Of a stretch of DNA of 14,694 bases, positions 1-7,787 are shown one piece after another. The translations under genes and the position numbers were made by a program. Every line of letters begins with the position of its first letter. Position 1 is the stretch's first letter. The notes beneath the pieces are model-generated. The model was given only the letters and a program-made list of their open reading frames with translations. It did no database searches and had not been told where the DNA came from. The stretch lies in NCBI GenBank assembly GCA_033721915.1, contig JAWWAC010000066.1:1-14694 (forward strand), in the 5' to 3' direction. The stretch is from REBR01 sp033721915. Its GTDB lineage: Bacteria; Pseudomonadota; Gammaproteobacteria; Pseudomonadales; Oleiphilaceae.

Positions 1-843
1 ATCTGGCATCGCCTCCATATGCAGTGGCTGAGAGGTCAGCGCGGTGACGCGCCTGAACTGACCGTCCACCTGCAGAATATCTCCAGGCGCCATCTCAGTC
101 GCCCGGGAAAGCACTGGCTGATCCCCAACCTGGAATGGCTGCGCAACGAGCTGGAGTTCCTGCTGCCGTCCATGGACCGTATCCTGTGCAAGACTCAGGA
201 TGCGGTGGAGCAGTTGCGGCACAGGCACGCCGGCGTGCTCTACACCGGGTTTTCCTCCACCCGGTTGCCGGAACGGATCAGCGGCGATCTGCGTTATGAT
301 CAGGTGCTGCATGTGGCGGGCAACAACCGGAAAAAGGGGACTGAGGTCCTGCTGGATTTGTGGCGCCGCCATCCCGAGTGGCCCATGCTGCACCTGGTGA
401 TTGACTGGCACAGGCGGCCGGCACAGTGTCCGGCCAATATCACCGTCCATACACAGCTCAATGACGGGGAGTTATTGCGTCTGCGCAGTGAGTCCGGTTT
501 CGTTCTGGCGCCCTCGGAGGCGGAAGGGTTCGGCCATGTGCTGATTGAAGGCATGGCCTGGGGCGGTATTGTGGTCACCGTGGATGCGCCGCCCATGAAT
601 GAGCTGGTGGGCAGTGACAGGGGGGTCTGTGTCCCCTGGAACCGGTCAACGCCATGTCGCCTTGGTTGCCAGTATTTTGTGGATGCCTTTTTGCTGGAGT
701 CCGCACTGGATCAACTCTTTGCCCGTGACCAGGACTGGCTGGAGGAGCGGGCAGCCAGGGCCCATCAATGGGTTCGGGAAAACCATCAGCGTTTCCGCCA
801 GGACTTTCAACAGCTTCTGAAGAAGGACTTGTCCCTCTCATGA
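1..843 (+). CDS. Glycosyltransferase, GT-B fold (GT4-like), 5' partial
   Basis: The reading frame is open from the first base, so the N-terminus lies outside the window; about 280 residues remain. It resembles the C-terminal nucleotide-sugar-binding half of GT4-type retaining glycosyltransferases. The clearest mark is the E-x7-E segment EGFGHVLIE (about residues 169-177 counted from the ATG at 19), followed by GMAWGGIVVTVDAPPMNELV, where such enzymes hold the nucleotide sugar donor. An upstream stretch, NRKKGTEVLLDLWRRHPEW, fits the usual start of the second Rossmann domain. The protein is probably cytoplasmic or membrane-peripheral and adds a sugar during surface-polysaccharide assembly; donor and acceptor cannot be read from sequence. 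The stop overlaps the next gene's start (ATGA), so the two glycosyltransferases are very likely translationally coupled. Nothing looks damaged; the short length is due to the window edge. Confidence 0.8.
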   Translation: MWHRLHMQWLRGQRGDAPELTVHLQNISRRHLSRPGKHWLIPNLEWLRNELEFLLPSMDRILCKTQDAVEQLRHRHAGVLYTGFSSTRLPERISGDLRYDQVLHVAGNNRKKGTEVLLDLWRRHPEWPMLHLVIDWHRRPAQCPANITVHTQLNDGELLRLRSESGFVLAPSEAEGFGHVLIEGMAWGGIVVTVDAPPMNELVGSDRGVCVPWNRSTPCRLGCQYFVDAFLLESALDQLFARDQDWLEERAARAHQWVRENHQRFRQDFQQLLKKDLSLS

Positions 844-1724
844 CAGACAGACCCGCCATTACCATCCTGCTGGCCACCGCCAACCGGGCCGACGTGCTGG
901 GTGAGGCCATCGAATCGGTTCTCGGACAGAGTCACAAGGACTTTGAGTTACTGGTACTGGATTGTCGCTCCGAGGATGACACCGAGTCAGTGGTCCGCTC
1001 CGTCAGTGACCCCCGTGTGCGTTACCTGTACTCGGACCGGGCCGACAGGGCCGGTGTCTGTGCCGAAGGCCTGAGTCACAGCCGGGGTGACTTCGTGGCC
1101 TTTATGGATGTGCAGGCCCGCTGGCACCGGGATTTTCTGGCCGAACTTCACCAGGCCCTGTCCGGTGCACCGGAGTCGATGGGTGTGGCCTATGCGCCGG
1201 CTGAATTGCATACGGATGAGAAGGACGGGGCAGAGCGTATCCCGGCCGGTGAAGCCCCTGAAGGGGACCTCCGCAGAACCCTTTTTTCAGGGCCACTGGT
1301 GGCACCGGCCAGCATGCTGATCCGGGCGAAACCGCTCAAGACCCTGTCACAGAACCGGCACCGGTTCTGGTTGACGGATGATTACACACTGAGTCTGTGG
1401 CTGGCCTGCCAGACCCGCTTCAAGGCCCTGGCTGAGAGCCGTGTGACGGTAAGGACCTCAGCCGGGCAGGGGGTCCGTGGGCTGGACCCGGTCTCTGAGG
1501 CCCGGGGAAAAGCGTTGCTGCGCTGCCTGCATGACATGCCCGGCAAGGTGCCGGGACGCTTCGGTCGCCAGTGCCTGGCGGGTTATTACGGGGACTGTGC
1601 GGACCAGGCACTGGCACAGGGCCGCAGTAGCGAGGCCTTTGGCAATGCTTTGCAGGGGTTGCTGTATACCCCCTTTTCCATCAGGGCCTGGCGCCGCCTG
1701 GTGCGAATCAGTGTTTCCGGTTGA
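840..1724 (+). CDS. Glycosyltransferase family 2 protein with degenerate DXD motif
   Basis: 294 residues from the ATG at 840, which overlaps the previous stop as ATGA and has an AAGGA-like site about a dozen bases upstream. A longer in-frame start at 768 lies inside the upstream gene and adds no conserved sequence. The N-terminus is GT-A/GT2-like: ITILLATANRADVLGEAI (residues 7-24), then VLDCRSEDDT where most GT2 enzymes have VVDDGSTDDT, then RGDFVAFMDVQARW (82-95) where a metal-binding DXD or DAD is expected. Here the second Asp is Gln, leaving D90 alone. A possible catalytic acidic pair lies in WLTDDYTL (D180, D181). The last 80 or so residues are helical and non-diagnostic. The likely role is sugar transfer in exopolysaccharide synthesis, consistent with the neighbouring glycosyltransferase and exosortase genes. 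Family assignment is firm; substrate unknown. Altered metal dependence or reduced activity is possible. Confidence 0.82.
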   Translation: MTDRPAITILLATANRADVLGEAIESVLGQSHKDFELLVLDCRSEDDTESVVRSVSDPRVRYLYSDRADRAGVCAEGLSHSRGDFVAFMDVQARWHRDFLAELHQALSGAPESMGVAYAPAELHTDEKDGAERIPAGEAPEGDLRRTLFSGPLVAPASMLIRAKPLKTLSQNRHRFWLTDDYTLSLWLACQTRFKALAESRVTVRTSAGQGVRGLDPVSEARGKALLRCLHDMPGKVPGRFGRQCLAGYYGDCADQALAQGRSSEAFGNALQGLLYTPFSIRAWRRLVRISVSG

Positions 1725-1791
1725 ACCCGCAAGGAGAGCCCTGGCTGTCTTGCAGGCGCTCACTCGATTGTCGTAACAGGGAATGTGATAC

Positions 1792-3360
1792 ATGGATGGA
1801 GAGAAACTTTTCCCGAAAACCCTGAGCCGGATGGCCCCGGTTCTTCTTGTCATCGTCTATGGACTGGCCACGTTCCCGGCCTGGATGCCGGTTTTCAGCC
1901 GCTGGACCAAGCTGGATGAATCATATTCCCACGGGTTTCTGCTGCTGCTGGTGGCGCTGTTTCTGTGTCTGCATACCGCCCGCAAGCGGACTCCCGTAAC
2001 GGGTTTCTATCCCCGCTGGCTGGTGCCCCTGTTGCCGGCCATGGCGCTCTATGCACTGGGGGATATTCTGCGGATCGAGGCGGTTGAGCAACTGATGCTG
2101 TTGCCCTTGCTGCTGGGCAGTCTGGCGGTGTTATGGGGCTGGGATCAGGTCAAGCGGTTTATTGTCCCTGTGGGCATTCTGTTTTTCGGCCTGCCGGTCT
2201 GGGACTACCTCTCATGGCCCCTGCAGAAAATCACGGTCTGGGTGAATGAGCTCTGGCTGTCCCTGCCCGGCATTGAATTCGAGGTGGAAGGGGTCTTTGT
2301 CTATCTCATTGATGTGGGCGCCTTTGAGATCGCCCACGGCTGCTCGGGACTGCGCTATCTGCTGGTGGGGCTGACCCTGGCCGTGCTGTATGGGGAGCTG
2401 AGCTACCGGCGCTGGCAGAGCAAGCTCCTGCTGGTGGGTACAGGGGTGCTGCTGGCGCTGCTGGCCAACTGGATCCGTGTCTTTGTCATCATCTACATGG
2501 GTTACATCACCCATATGGAAACGGGGCTGATCGAGGACCATGACAGCTTCGGATGGTGGGTGTTTGCGGCCACACTGGTGCCCCTGTTTGTGCTCGGGCG
2601 CTGGCTGGAAGGGCGCCCCGGGGAACAAAGCCGGGCCGGGCTGGCCACTGACTCGGGGGCCCCCTCCGGTCAGCGACCAGTGGCGGGCCTTCTGTGCACA
2701 ACCGGCCTGATGCTGCTGCTGGCAGTGGCCCTTGACGCGCCATCAGAGCCGGCAGACGGTGGTGCCCGGTCCATGGCTCTCTCGCCAATGACCAGCGGGG
2801 ATTGGTCGCCACTGTATCAGCGTCAGCTGAGGGGCTGGGAGCCGCAGATCAAGAAGCCGGACTGGCAGTATCGTGGTACCTTCTTCAACAGGAGTGCCCT
2901 GGAGGAGGGCAAAGCCCCGGATATGACGGCACTGGTGGCCCTCTACAGCTACGAGCACCAGCGGGTCGGCCATGAGGTGATTCAGTACGGTAATCGCATT
3001 TACGACAGCCGCACCTGGCAGCTTCAGTCCCGGTTCCCGGTCGCCACCGGCGATGATGTCGTTCTGCAGGGGCTGAAACTGCGCCCGCGTGGCCATGGCC
3101 AAAGGGAAAGCCAGGATCTGCACATTGCCTACGGCTATTATGTGCAGGGGCGCTGGGAGACAGAGCCCGTTCTGACCAAACTCGCCCAGTTGCAGGGGGT
3201 TTTCAACCGGCGTACGGATGCGTCACTGTTTGCCGTGGGGCTTTACTGTGAGGACTGCAACGGGCAGGAGAGGCTGGAAGCATTGAGCCGGGAGATCCGT
3301 CCGAGGGTCCAGCGCACCCTGGACGAGAAGTTCGACGGCGCGGGGGCAAAGGCCCGGTAA
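1792..3360 (+). CDS. xrtA: Exosortase A with fused EpsI domain
   Basis: 522 residues. Exosortases are multi-pass inner-membrane cysteine transpeptidase-like enzymes that recognise C-terminal PEP-CTERM signals on exported proteins. The N-terminal 270 residues are strongly hydrophobic, with roughly eight membrane segments. The catalytic triad is visible: Cys184 in AHGCSGLRYLL, Arg229 in LANWIRVFVII and His250 in IEDHDSFGWW. After another hydrophobic segment (about 296-314) comes a soluble EpsI-type region (about 330-510), including GWEPQIKKPDW and LVALYSYEHQ. This fusion is known for the XrtA class of Proteobacteria. The ATG at 1792 has an AGGGA site about 10 bases upstream; Met14 is a less likely alternative. 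It follows the GT2 gene by 67 bases and is probably co-transcribed with the glycosyltransferases. It is convergent with prsT, unlike loci where these genes run in one direction. Confidence 0.95.
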   Translation: MDGEKLFPKTLSRMAPVLLVIVYGLATFPAWMPVFSRWTKLDESYSHGFLLLLVALFLCLHTARKRTPVTGFYPRWLVPLLPAMALYALGDILRIEAVEQLMLLPLLLGSLAVLWGWDQVKRFIVPVGILFFGLPVWDYLSWPLQKITVWVNELWLSLPGIEFEVEGVFVYLIDVGAFEIAHGCSGLRYLLVGLTLAVLYGELSYRRWQSKLLLVGTGVLLALLANWIRVFVIIYMGYITHMETGLIEDHDSFGWWVFAATLVPLFVLGRWLEGRPGEQSRAGLATDSGAPSGQRPVAGLLCTTGLMLLLAVALDAPSEPADGGARSMALSPMTSGDWSPLYQRQLRGWEPQIKKPDWQYRGTFFNRSALEEGKAPDMTALVALYSYEHQRVGHEVIQYGNRIYDSRTWQLQSRFPVATGDDVVLQGLKLRPRGHGQRESQDLHIAYGYYVQGRWETEPVLTKLAQLQGVFNRRTDASLFAVGLYCEDCNGQERLEALSREIRPRVQRTLDEKFDGAGAKAR

Positions 3361-3373
3361 CCGGCCTTTGCCC
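3344..3373. terminator. GC-rich hairpin over the xrtA stop codon (convergent junction)
   Basis: An 11-base perfect inverted repeat, GGGCAAAGGCC (3344-3354) and GGCCTTTGCCC (3363-3373), flanks an 8-base loop that contains the xrtA stop TAA. It lies between the convergent xrtA and prsT ends. Neither strand has a T tract, so it is not a classical intrinsic terminator. It could act as a bidirectional transcript-end or RNA-stabilising structure. Confidence 0.55.
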
Positions 3374-3383
3374 GGCCCTATCA

Positions 3384-3396
3384 CCGGGTCACCCGG
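3384..3396. repeat. 13-base interrupted palindrome in the xrtA/prsT junction
   Basis: CCGGGT-C-ACCCGG is a perfect 6-1-6 inverted repeat, 18 bases before the end of the prsT coding region. The single-base centre is too small for an RNA loop without melting inner pairs. It may be incidental in GC-rich DNA or part of the transcript-end structure together with the preceding hairpin. Confidence 0.3.
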
Positions 3397-3414
3397 CTGG
3401 GGAACAGTCCCGGT

Positions 3415-6144
3415 TTAAAGCGCACTGGCCCGCTCTGCCTGATCCGTCTTGCGGTAGGCCTCCGCCAGGTGTCCCCTGATCTCCTGGGAGTCCGGCGCCA
3501 TTTCATGGGCCTTCTCCAGCATGCGGATGCCTTCCTCCAGATGGCCCTGGCGAAACAGGATCCAGCCATAGGTGTCCGCCACCTCGGCGGCGGCCGGGTT
3601 GAGCCGGTAGGCTTTCTCCGCCAGTGGCAGGGCCTGTTCATGGTTGTTTTCATGGTACAGCCAGGCCAGGTTGTTCAGCGCCACCGTGTTGTCCGGGTCC
3701 ACATCCAGTGTGCGCTGATAGCTGCGGATGGCGTCGTCCTGCCGTTCCTGTGCCTGCTGGGTCATGGCCAGGTGCAGCCACACCTGGGGGCTTTCCGGGA
3801 AGCGCTGTGTGCCTCGATCCAGCAGCGACAGCGCCTGGTCAGGCTCTCCGGCCTGTCTCTGCGCATTGGACAGCAGGATCAGTGTCTCAGGGGTGTCGGC
3901 TTTGCGCCGGGCAAGGTCGAGTTGCTTCACCGCCTGTCTGAACTGGCCGTTTTCCATGAAATACCGGGCTTCGGTGATATAGGGGCCTGGTGAGTCGGGG
4001 TGCTCGGCCTTGACGGTACGGAGAATCTCTCGGGCCTCCCGCAGGCGATCCCTCTGGAACTGAAGCCGGGCATCCACCAGGGCCAGTCCCTCATGCTGCC
4101 GGTAGCGCTCGCGGCCATGGCGCAGCAGCTGCTGGGCTTTCCCAAGCTGCCCCTGGCCGAGTGAGGCTGTCGCCTGTCTCTGGTAGACAGACCCGACCCG
4201 TTGAATGGCACGCTCCCGGTCGTCGATGATTCGTTCCAGTGTGTCCGCCACCTCTGAGGCCTGTTCGTACTGACCCTCACGCAGGTGGTGCTCCAGCAGG
4301 ACACGACGGGGCTCCCTGGCACTGTCCTGTTCTTTGATCAGTGTCTGCAAAAAACCGATGGTCTCCCCGAAGGTCTCTTTGTCCATGCGACTGAGGCTGA
4401 TCAGTGCATTCAGTGGCCGGCTCTCTTCCGGGGCCAGGCTGACCGCACGGCGGAAATGCTCAATGGCCTGCTGCCGGTTGCCATCCCGGAATTCCAGGCC
4501 ACCCAGGGCAAAGTGGCTTTCGTAGCCGGCCTTGCCCGTGGCAATGGCCTGGCGGTAAAGGTCTTTGGCCCTCTGCATCTCCCCCAGTGCCTGTGCGACA
4601 TCCCCTGAGGCGCTGATGGCACGGTCATTGTCCGGCTGTTCCTCACGCCATTGCGCCATCAGCTCACTGGCCTGTTGCTTCTGGCCCCGTTGCAGGTACA
4701 GCTGGGCCAGAAGAATGCGCAGTGAGTCTGCCCCTGGAGCCTGTTTGATGCCCTCCCTGAGCTGTTCCGCGGCCTTGGCGGTTTCACCCTGGCTGAGCAG
4801 ATAACGGCTGTAACGGGCTCTCAGGTCCGCATTGTCCGGGCGCATCTCAAGGGATTTCTCGATCAGCGTCCGACCGGTCTCATGATCCTCTCCCGTCAGT
4901 GTGGCAATGCCCACCAGGGCCACCACAGCGGGGTCGGACTGCTCCGGGTCCAGTTCCTCGAGCATGGCAATGGCTTCATCGGAGCGCTGCAGCCGGATGC
5001 GGGTGGCGGCGAGGATCTTGGTCAGTTCATCCGAGTCGTGCGCACCGGCATAGGGCGCCAGCCTTTCTTCCGCCGCTTCCATGTCCCCCTGTTGAAAGCG
5101 GATGACACCCAGCAGTATGGCGGCACTCTGGTGCTGCGGGGCCTGGTCGAGCACTTCCTGGAGATGCTGTGCGGCCTTGTCCAGGTTGCCCCTCTGGTAT
5201 TGCTCACGGGCCGCTTCCATGCTCGAGCGGATGGTGCCGGGTGCGGAGTTGGCCAGGATTTCCTCATAGACAAAGGCCTCCGAGGTATTGCCCTGGCGCT
5301 GCAGTACATCAATCAGCGCGGAAATGGTGCGGTATTTGCGCTGTGTCATGACATCGTAGCGGCCAATTTCCTCCAGGGCCCTGGTGTAGGCCTCCCTGGC
5401 CTGCTCAAGGTCGCCGTTGCTGTGGGCCATGCGGGCCTGCCAAAGGGCCACCTCACCGTCATTCTCATCGATTTCACGGGCCTTCTGCAGCCAGTCAAGG
5501 GCCCCCTCCGGATCATTCTGGGCAAAGCGTGTCCGGGACAGGCCCAGCAGCGGCATGATGGCCTCCCCGTCAAGCTGGTGGGCCTGCTGGTAGAGGTCTT
5601 CCGCCTTGTCGTAGCGGGCCTGCTGGCGGTAGGCGTCACCGGTCAGCACCAGTGACTGCAAACGCTGCTCCCCATCGGGCTGCTGGAGTTTCTCCAGCAC
5701 CTCCAGTGCCGACTCATGACGTTCCTGTGCCAGTAGCACCTCGCCATGGAGCAGGTGCAACCGGTTGCGAAGGGCACGGTCGACTTCATCCAGTGTCTCG
5801 AGATGCTCCCTCAGTGCGCTGATTTTCCGTTCGGCCGTTTCGCTGTCACCGGCAATCAGCAGGTTCTCGATCAGCAGGAAATGGGGCTCGATCTGATCCG
5901 GGTGCACCGTCATGGCGCTGCGCAGCTCCTGGGTGCTGGCCTTCAGTTCTCCCTGTCGTTTGAAGAACTGGGCCTGGTCCATATGGCTGAGGTACTCCAC
6001 TTCACGCTGGCTCATGTCGTCGGAGTTGCCACAGCCGGTCAGCAGCAGCCCCATGGCCGCAATGCCCACAATGTGGCGCAGCCAGGGTGGCAGAATGATG
6101 GACTGGAGTGGTGACAGGGGGTAGGTCGGCGTGCCCGAGTTCAT
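3415..6144 (-). CDS. prsT: PEP-CTERM system TPR-repeat lipoprotein PrsT
   Basis: 909 residues from the ATG at 6144, preceded by AAGGA at ideal spacing. A 26-residue upstream extension in the same frame lacks such a site. The N-terminus has a hydrophobic segment ending in the lipobox LLTGC (Cys38), so the mature protein should be lipid-anchored in the envelope. From about residue 55 to the end it is almost entirely tetratricopeptide repeats, with recurring patterns such as A-x-LxxA and P-D/E-N. The C-terminal repeats, including TVALNNLAWLYHENN and VADTYGWILFRQGHLEEG, match the PrsT family. PrsT-type lipoproteins accompany exosortase A and exopolysaccharide loci, and the repeats probably act as a scaffold. 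The protein ends at QAERASAL, somewhat earlier than I remember for relatives. It lies 88 bases behind prsR and is probably co-transcribed with it. Confidence 0.93.
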   Translation of the reverse strand: MNSGTPTYPLSPLQSIILPPWLRHIVGIAAMGLLLTGCGNSDDMSQREVEYLSHMDQAQFFKRQGELKASTQELRSAMTVHPDQIEPHFLLIENLLIAGDSETAERKISALREHLETLDEVDRALRNRLHLLHGEVLLAQERHESALEVLEKLQQPDGEQRLQSLVLTGDAYRQQARYDKAEDLYQQAHQLDGEAIMPLLGLSRTRFAQNDPEGALDWLQKAREIDENDGEVALWQARMAHSNGDLEQAREAYTRALEEIGRYDVMTQRKYRTISALIDVLQRQGNTSEAFVYEEILANSAPGTIRSSMEAAREQYQRGNLDKAAQHLQEVLDQAPQHQSAAILLGVIRFQQGDMEAAEERLAPYAGAHDSDELTKILAATRIRLQRSDEAIAMLEELDPEQSDPAVVALVGIATLTGEDHETGRTLIEKSLEMRPDNADLRARYSRYLLSQGETAKAAEQLREGIKQAPGADSLRILLAQLYLQRGQKQQASELMAQWREEQPDNDRAISASGDVAQALGEMQRAKDLYRQAIATGKAGYESHFALGGLEFRDGNRQQAIEHFRRAVSLAPEESRPLNALISLSRMDKETFGETIGFLQTLIKEQDSAREPRRVLLEHHLREGQYEQASEVADTLERIIDDRERAIQRVGSVYQRQATASLGQGQLGKAQQLLRHGRERYRQHEGLALVDARLQFQRDRLREAREILRTVKAEHPDSPGPYITEARYFMENGQFRQAVKQLDLARRKADTPETLILLSNAQRQAGEPDQALSLLDRGTQRFPESPQVWLHLAMTQQAQERQDDAIRSYQRTLDVDPDNTVALNNLAWLYHENNHEQALPLAEKAYRLNPAAAEVADTYGWILFRQGHLEEGIRMLEKAHEMAPDSQEIRGHLAEAYRKTDQAERASAL

Positions 6145-6150
6145 AACAGG

Positions 6151-6157
6151 TCCTTTT
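6151..6157 (-). promoter_or_regulatory. Ribosome binding site fixing the prsT start
   Basis: AAAAGGA on the minus strand lies 6 bases before the ATG at 6144. It favours this codon over the in-frame Met codons further upstream, one of which has GAGGA directly abutting it. Confidence 0.7.
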
Positions 6158-6232
6158 GCGTGCACCGGTATTTCCTTGGTGATTTCCCGGAGAGTTCTTT
6201 CCATTCCTCGCACATCCGTCACCGGGGTGGCC

Positions 6233-7597
6233 TCAGACCACCGAGGTGCCGATGTGGTACTTGTCCGTCAGGTTATACAGGGTGGGGCGGGTGATACCGA
6301 GCAGCCGGGCGGCCTTGGCCATATTGTACCCGGCGGTTTCCAGTGCCTGGTGAATGGCCCGCTTTTCCGCCTCTTCCCGTATGTGACGTAGATTAAGGAC
6401 ATGGCCCGGGTGTCTGGGTTCCCGGCAGGTCAGTTCCAGATCACTGGCGGTGATGCGTTTGCCTTCGCACATGATGGTGGCGCGCTTGATCTTGTTGATC
6501 ATCTCACGCACATTGCCCGGCCAGGAATACTGCTGTATGGCGTTGGCCGCCTCCTCACTGAAGGACAGGGGGCCCCGCTGCATCTGGCGGGAAAAGTCCT
6601 TCAGCAGGGATTGCGCCAGCACAATGGCGTCTCCCTCCCGCTCACGCAGTGGCGGCACCTGCAGTGTGATCTCACTGATGCGGTAATACAGGTCTTCACG
6701 GAAGCACTGGCCGGAGATCAGTGTTTTCACATCCCGGTGGGTGGCACAGATCACCCGCACATCCACGGGTATGGTTTTCATGCCGCCCACCCGCTCGATC
6801 ACCCGTTCCTGGAGGAATCGCAGCAGCTTGGCCTGAAGGGCCATGGGCATGTCGCCGATTTCATCCAGAAACAGGGTGCCCCCGTGGGCCATTTCCACTT
6901 TGCCGCGCTTGGACTGTGTGGCTCCGGTGAAGGCGCCTTTCTCGTAGCCGAAGAGTTCACTCTCCAGCAGGTTTTCCGGTATGGCGGCGCAGTTGATGGC
7001 GGCAAAGGGGTGATCACGGCGCAGGCTCAGGTCGTGCAGCGCATGGGCCAGCACTTCCTTGCCGGTGCCGGTTTCCCCCTGGATCAGTGTGGTGACATCC
7101 GCCGGGGCGATTTTCTCGATGGTACGGCAGATGTCGAGCATCTGGGGACTGGCGGCAACAATGCCCTTGATACGGGTGCCGTTGCCACGGGCATTGAGCT
7201 CGGCGTTTTCCCGCTCCAGGGCGGTCAGCCGAAAGCATCGCTCCACGACAAAGTTGAGGATGTCCGCCTCAAGGGGTTTCTGGTAAAAATCGGCGGCTCC
7301 CATGCCCACCGCCCTGACAGCGTTTTCCCGGTCTTCACGGCCTGTCACCACAATGATTTTGGTCTGGGGGGCCAGCTGCAGTATGTCTTCCAGCAGCAGG
7401 AAACCTTCACTGGCGCCACCGGGGTCCGGAGGCAGACCCAGGTCCAGTGTGACCACCTGGGGCTCATGGCGGCGCAACTGAGTCAGTGCGCTGTCACGGT
7501 CTTCGGCGAGAAAGATCTGTACGCTGTCATCAAAGCACCACCGCATCTGGCTCTGCAGGCCAGGGTCGTCTTCGATGATGAGCAATCGTTTTTCCAT
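6233..7597 (-). CDS. prsR: PEP-CTERM system sigma-54 dependent response regulator PrsR
   Basis: 454 residues, NtrC-like. The receiver domain (1-125) has acidic D10/D11, phospho-acceptor D52 in VTLDLGLPP, T85 and K107. The AAA+ domain (about 145-375) carries Walker A GETGTGKE (174-181), the sigma-54 contact loop GAFTGA (221-226), Walker B GGTLFLDE (239-246) and an arginine-finger region near FREDLYYR. A Fis-type helix-turn-helix closes the protein (about 425-447, MAKAARLLGITRPTLYNLTDKY-like, matching PrsR relatives). All key residues are intact, so it should be a working activator of sigma-54 promoters, phosphorylated by PrsK. In studied systems PrsK/PrsR with RpoN drive PEP-CTERM and polysaccharide genes. 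AAAGGA sits 9 bases before the start. The gene lies 190 bases after prsK and 88 before prsT. Confidence 0.95.
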   Translation of the reverse strand: MEKRLLIIEDDPGLQSQMRWCFDDSVQIFLAEDRDSALTQLRRHEPQVVTLDLGLPPDPGGASEGFLLLEDILQLAPQTKIIVVTGREDRENAVRAVGMGAADFYQKPLEADILNFVVERCFRLTALERENAELNARGNGTRIKGIVAASPQMLDICRTIEKIAPADVTTLIQGETGTGKEVLAHALHDLSLRRDHPFAAINCAAIPENLLESELFGYEKGAFTGATQSKRGKVEMAHGGTLFLDEIGDMPMALQAKLLRFLQERVIERVGGMKTIPVDVRVICATHRDVKTLISGQCFREDLYYRISEITLQVPPLREREGDAIVLAQSLLKDFSRQMQRGPLSFSEEAANAIQQYSWPGNVREMINKIKRATIMCEGKRITASDLELTCREPRHPGHVLNLRHIREEAEKRAIHQALETAGYNMAKAARLLGITRPTLYNLTDKYHIGTSVV

Positions 7598-7628
7598 CAG
7601 GAAATCCTTTTTCTGCCCGTTTGTTGCT

Positions 7629-7646
7629 TCAGCCTCTCCCGGCTGA
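7629..7646 (-). promoter_or_regulatory. Stem-loop in the prsR leader
   Basis: A perfect inverted repeat, TCAGCC (7629-7634) and GGCTGA (7641-7646), with a 6-base loop, lies 31-49 bases upstream of the prsR start on the transcribed strand. It could be a weak RNA hairpin or a dyad bound by a regulator. No T tract follows, so it is not a terminator. Confidence 0.35.
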
Positions 7647-7653
7647 CGGGTAA

Positions 7654-7665
7654 GCCCTGAGGGGC
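7654..7665 (-). promoter_or_regulatory. Second short GC hairpin upstream of prsR
   Basis: GCCC (7654-7657) and GGGC (7662-7665) enclose a 4-base loop, only 7 bases from the stem-loop at 7629-7646. On its own it is short and could arise by chance. With its neighbour it makes the prsK-prsR gap structured. Confidence 0.25.
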
Positions 7666-7787
7666 GCTGACGCTTGCAATATCATGTGCTTTTCACCGCC
7701 GAAGAGAACGGCACCAGTTCACACTTCAGACGCCATTGGATCCATTTAACAAGATATTACCTTTGGTTAAAAGGACCTTATGGGTAA

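Noticed and set aside
4882..5655. Plus-strand open frame of 257 codons opposite prsT
   Set aside because: Antisense shadow of the TPR region; no recognisable domain and no supporting ribosome binding site.
3415..6144. DNA-level tandem repeats within prsT
   Set aside because: The protein repeats are diverged TPR units. I saw no near-identical nucleotide copies, so recent repeat expansion is not supported.
6145..6222. Longer N-terminal form of PrsT starting at 6222 or 6204
   Set aside because: It lacks a properly spaced ribosome binding site and would place a charged segment before an already long signal peptide; the ATG at 6144 has AAGGA at the right distance.
6401..7660. Plus-strand open frame of 419 codons opposite prsR
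   Set aside because: It is antisense to a fully motif-bearing response regulator, shows no family motif, and has low-complexity composition typical of a shadow frame in GC-rich DNA.
7672..7697. Sigma-54 promoter (-24/-12) upstream of prsR
   Set aside because: A TTGC box and a GCAC are present on the minus strand, but the spacing is one base too long and the conserved GG at -24 is not met, so I do not annotate it as a promoter.
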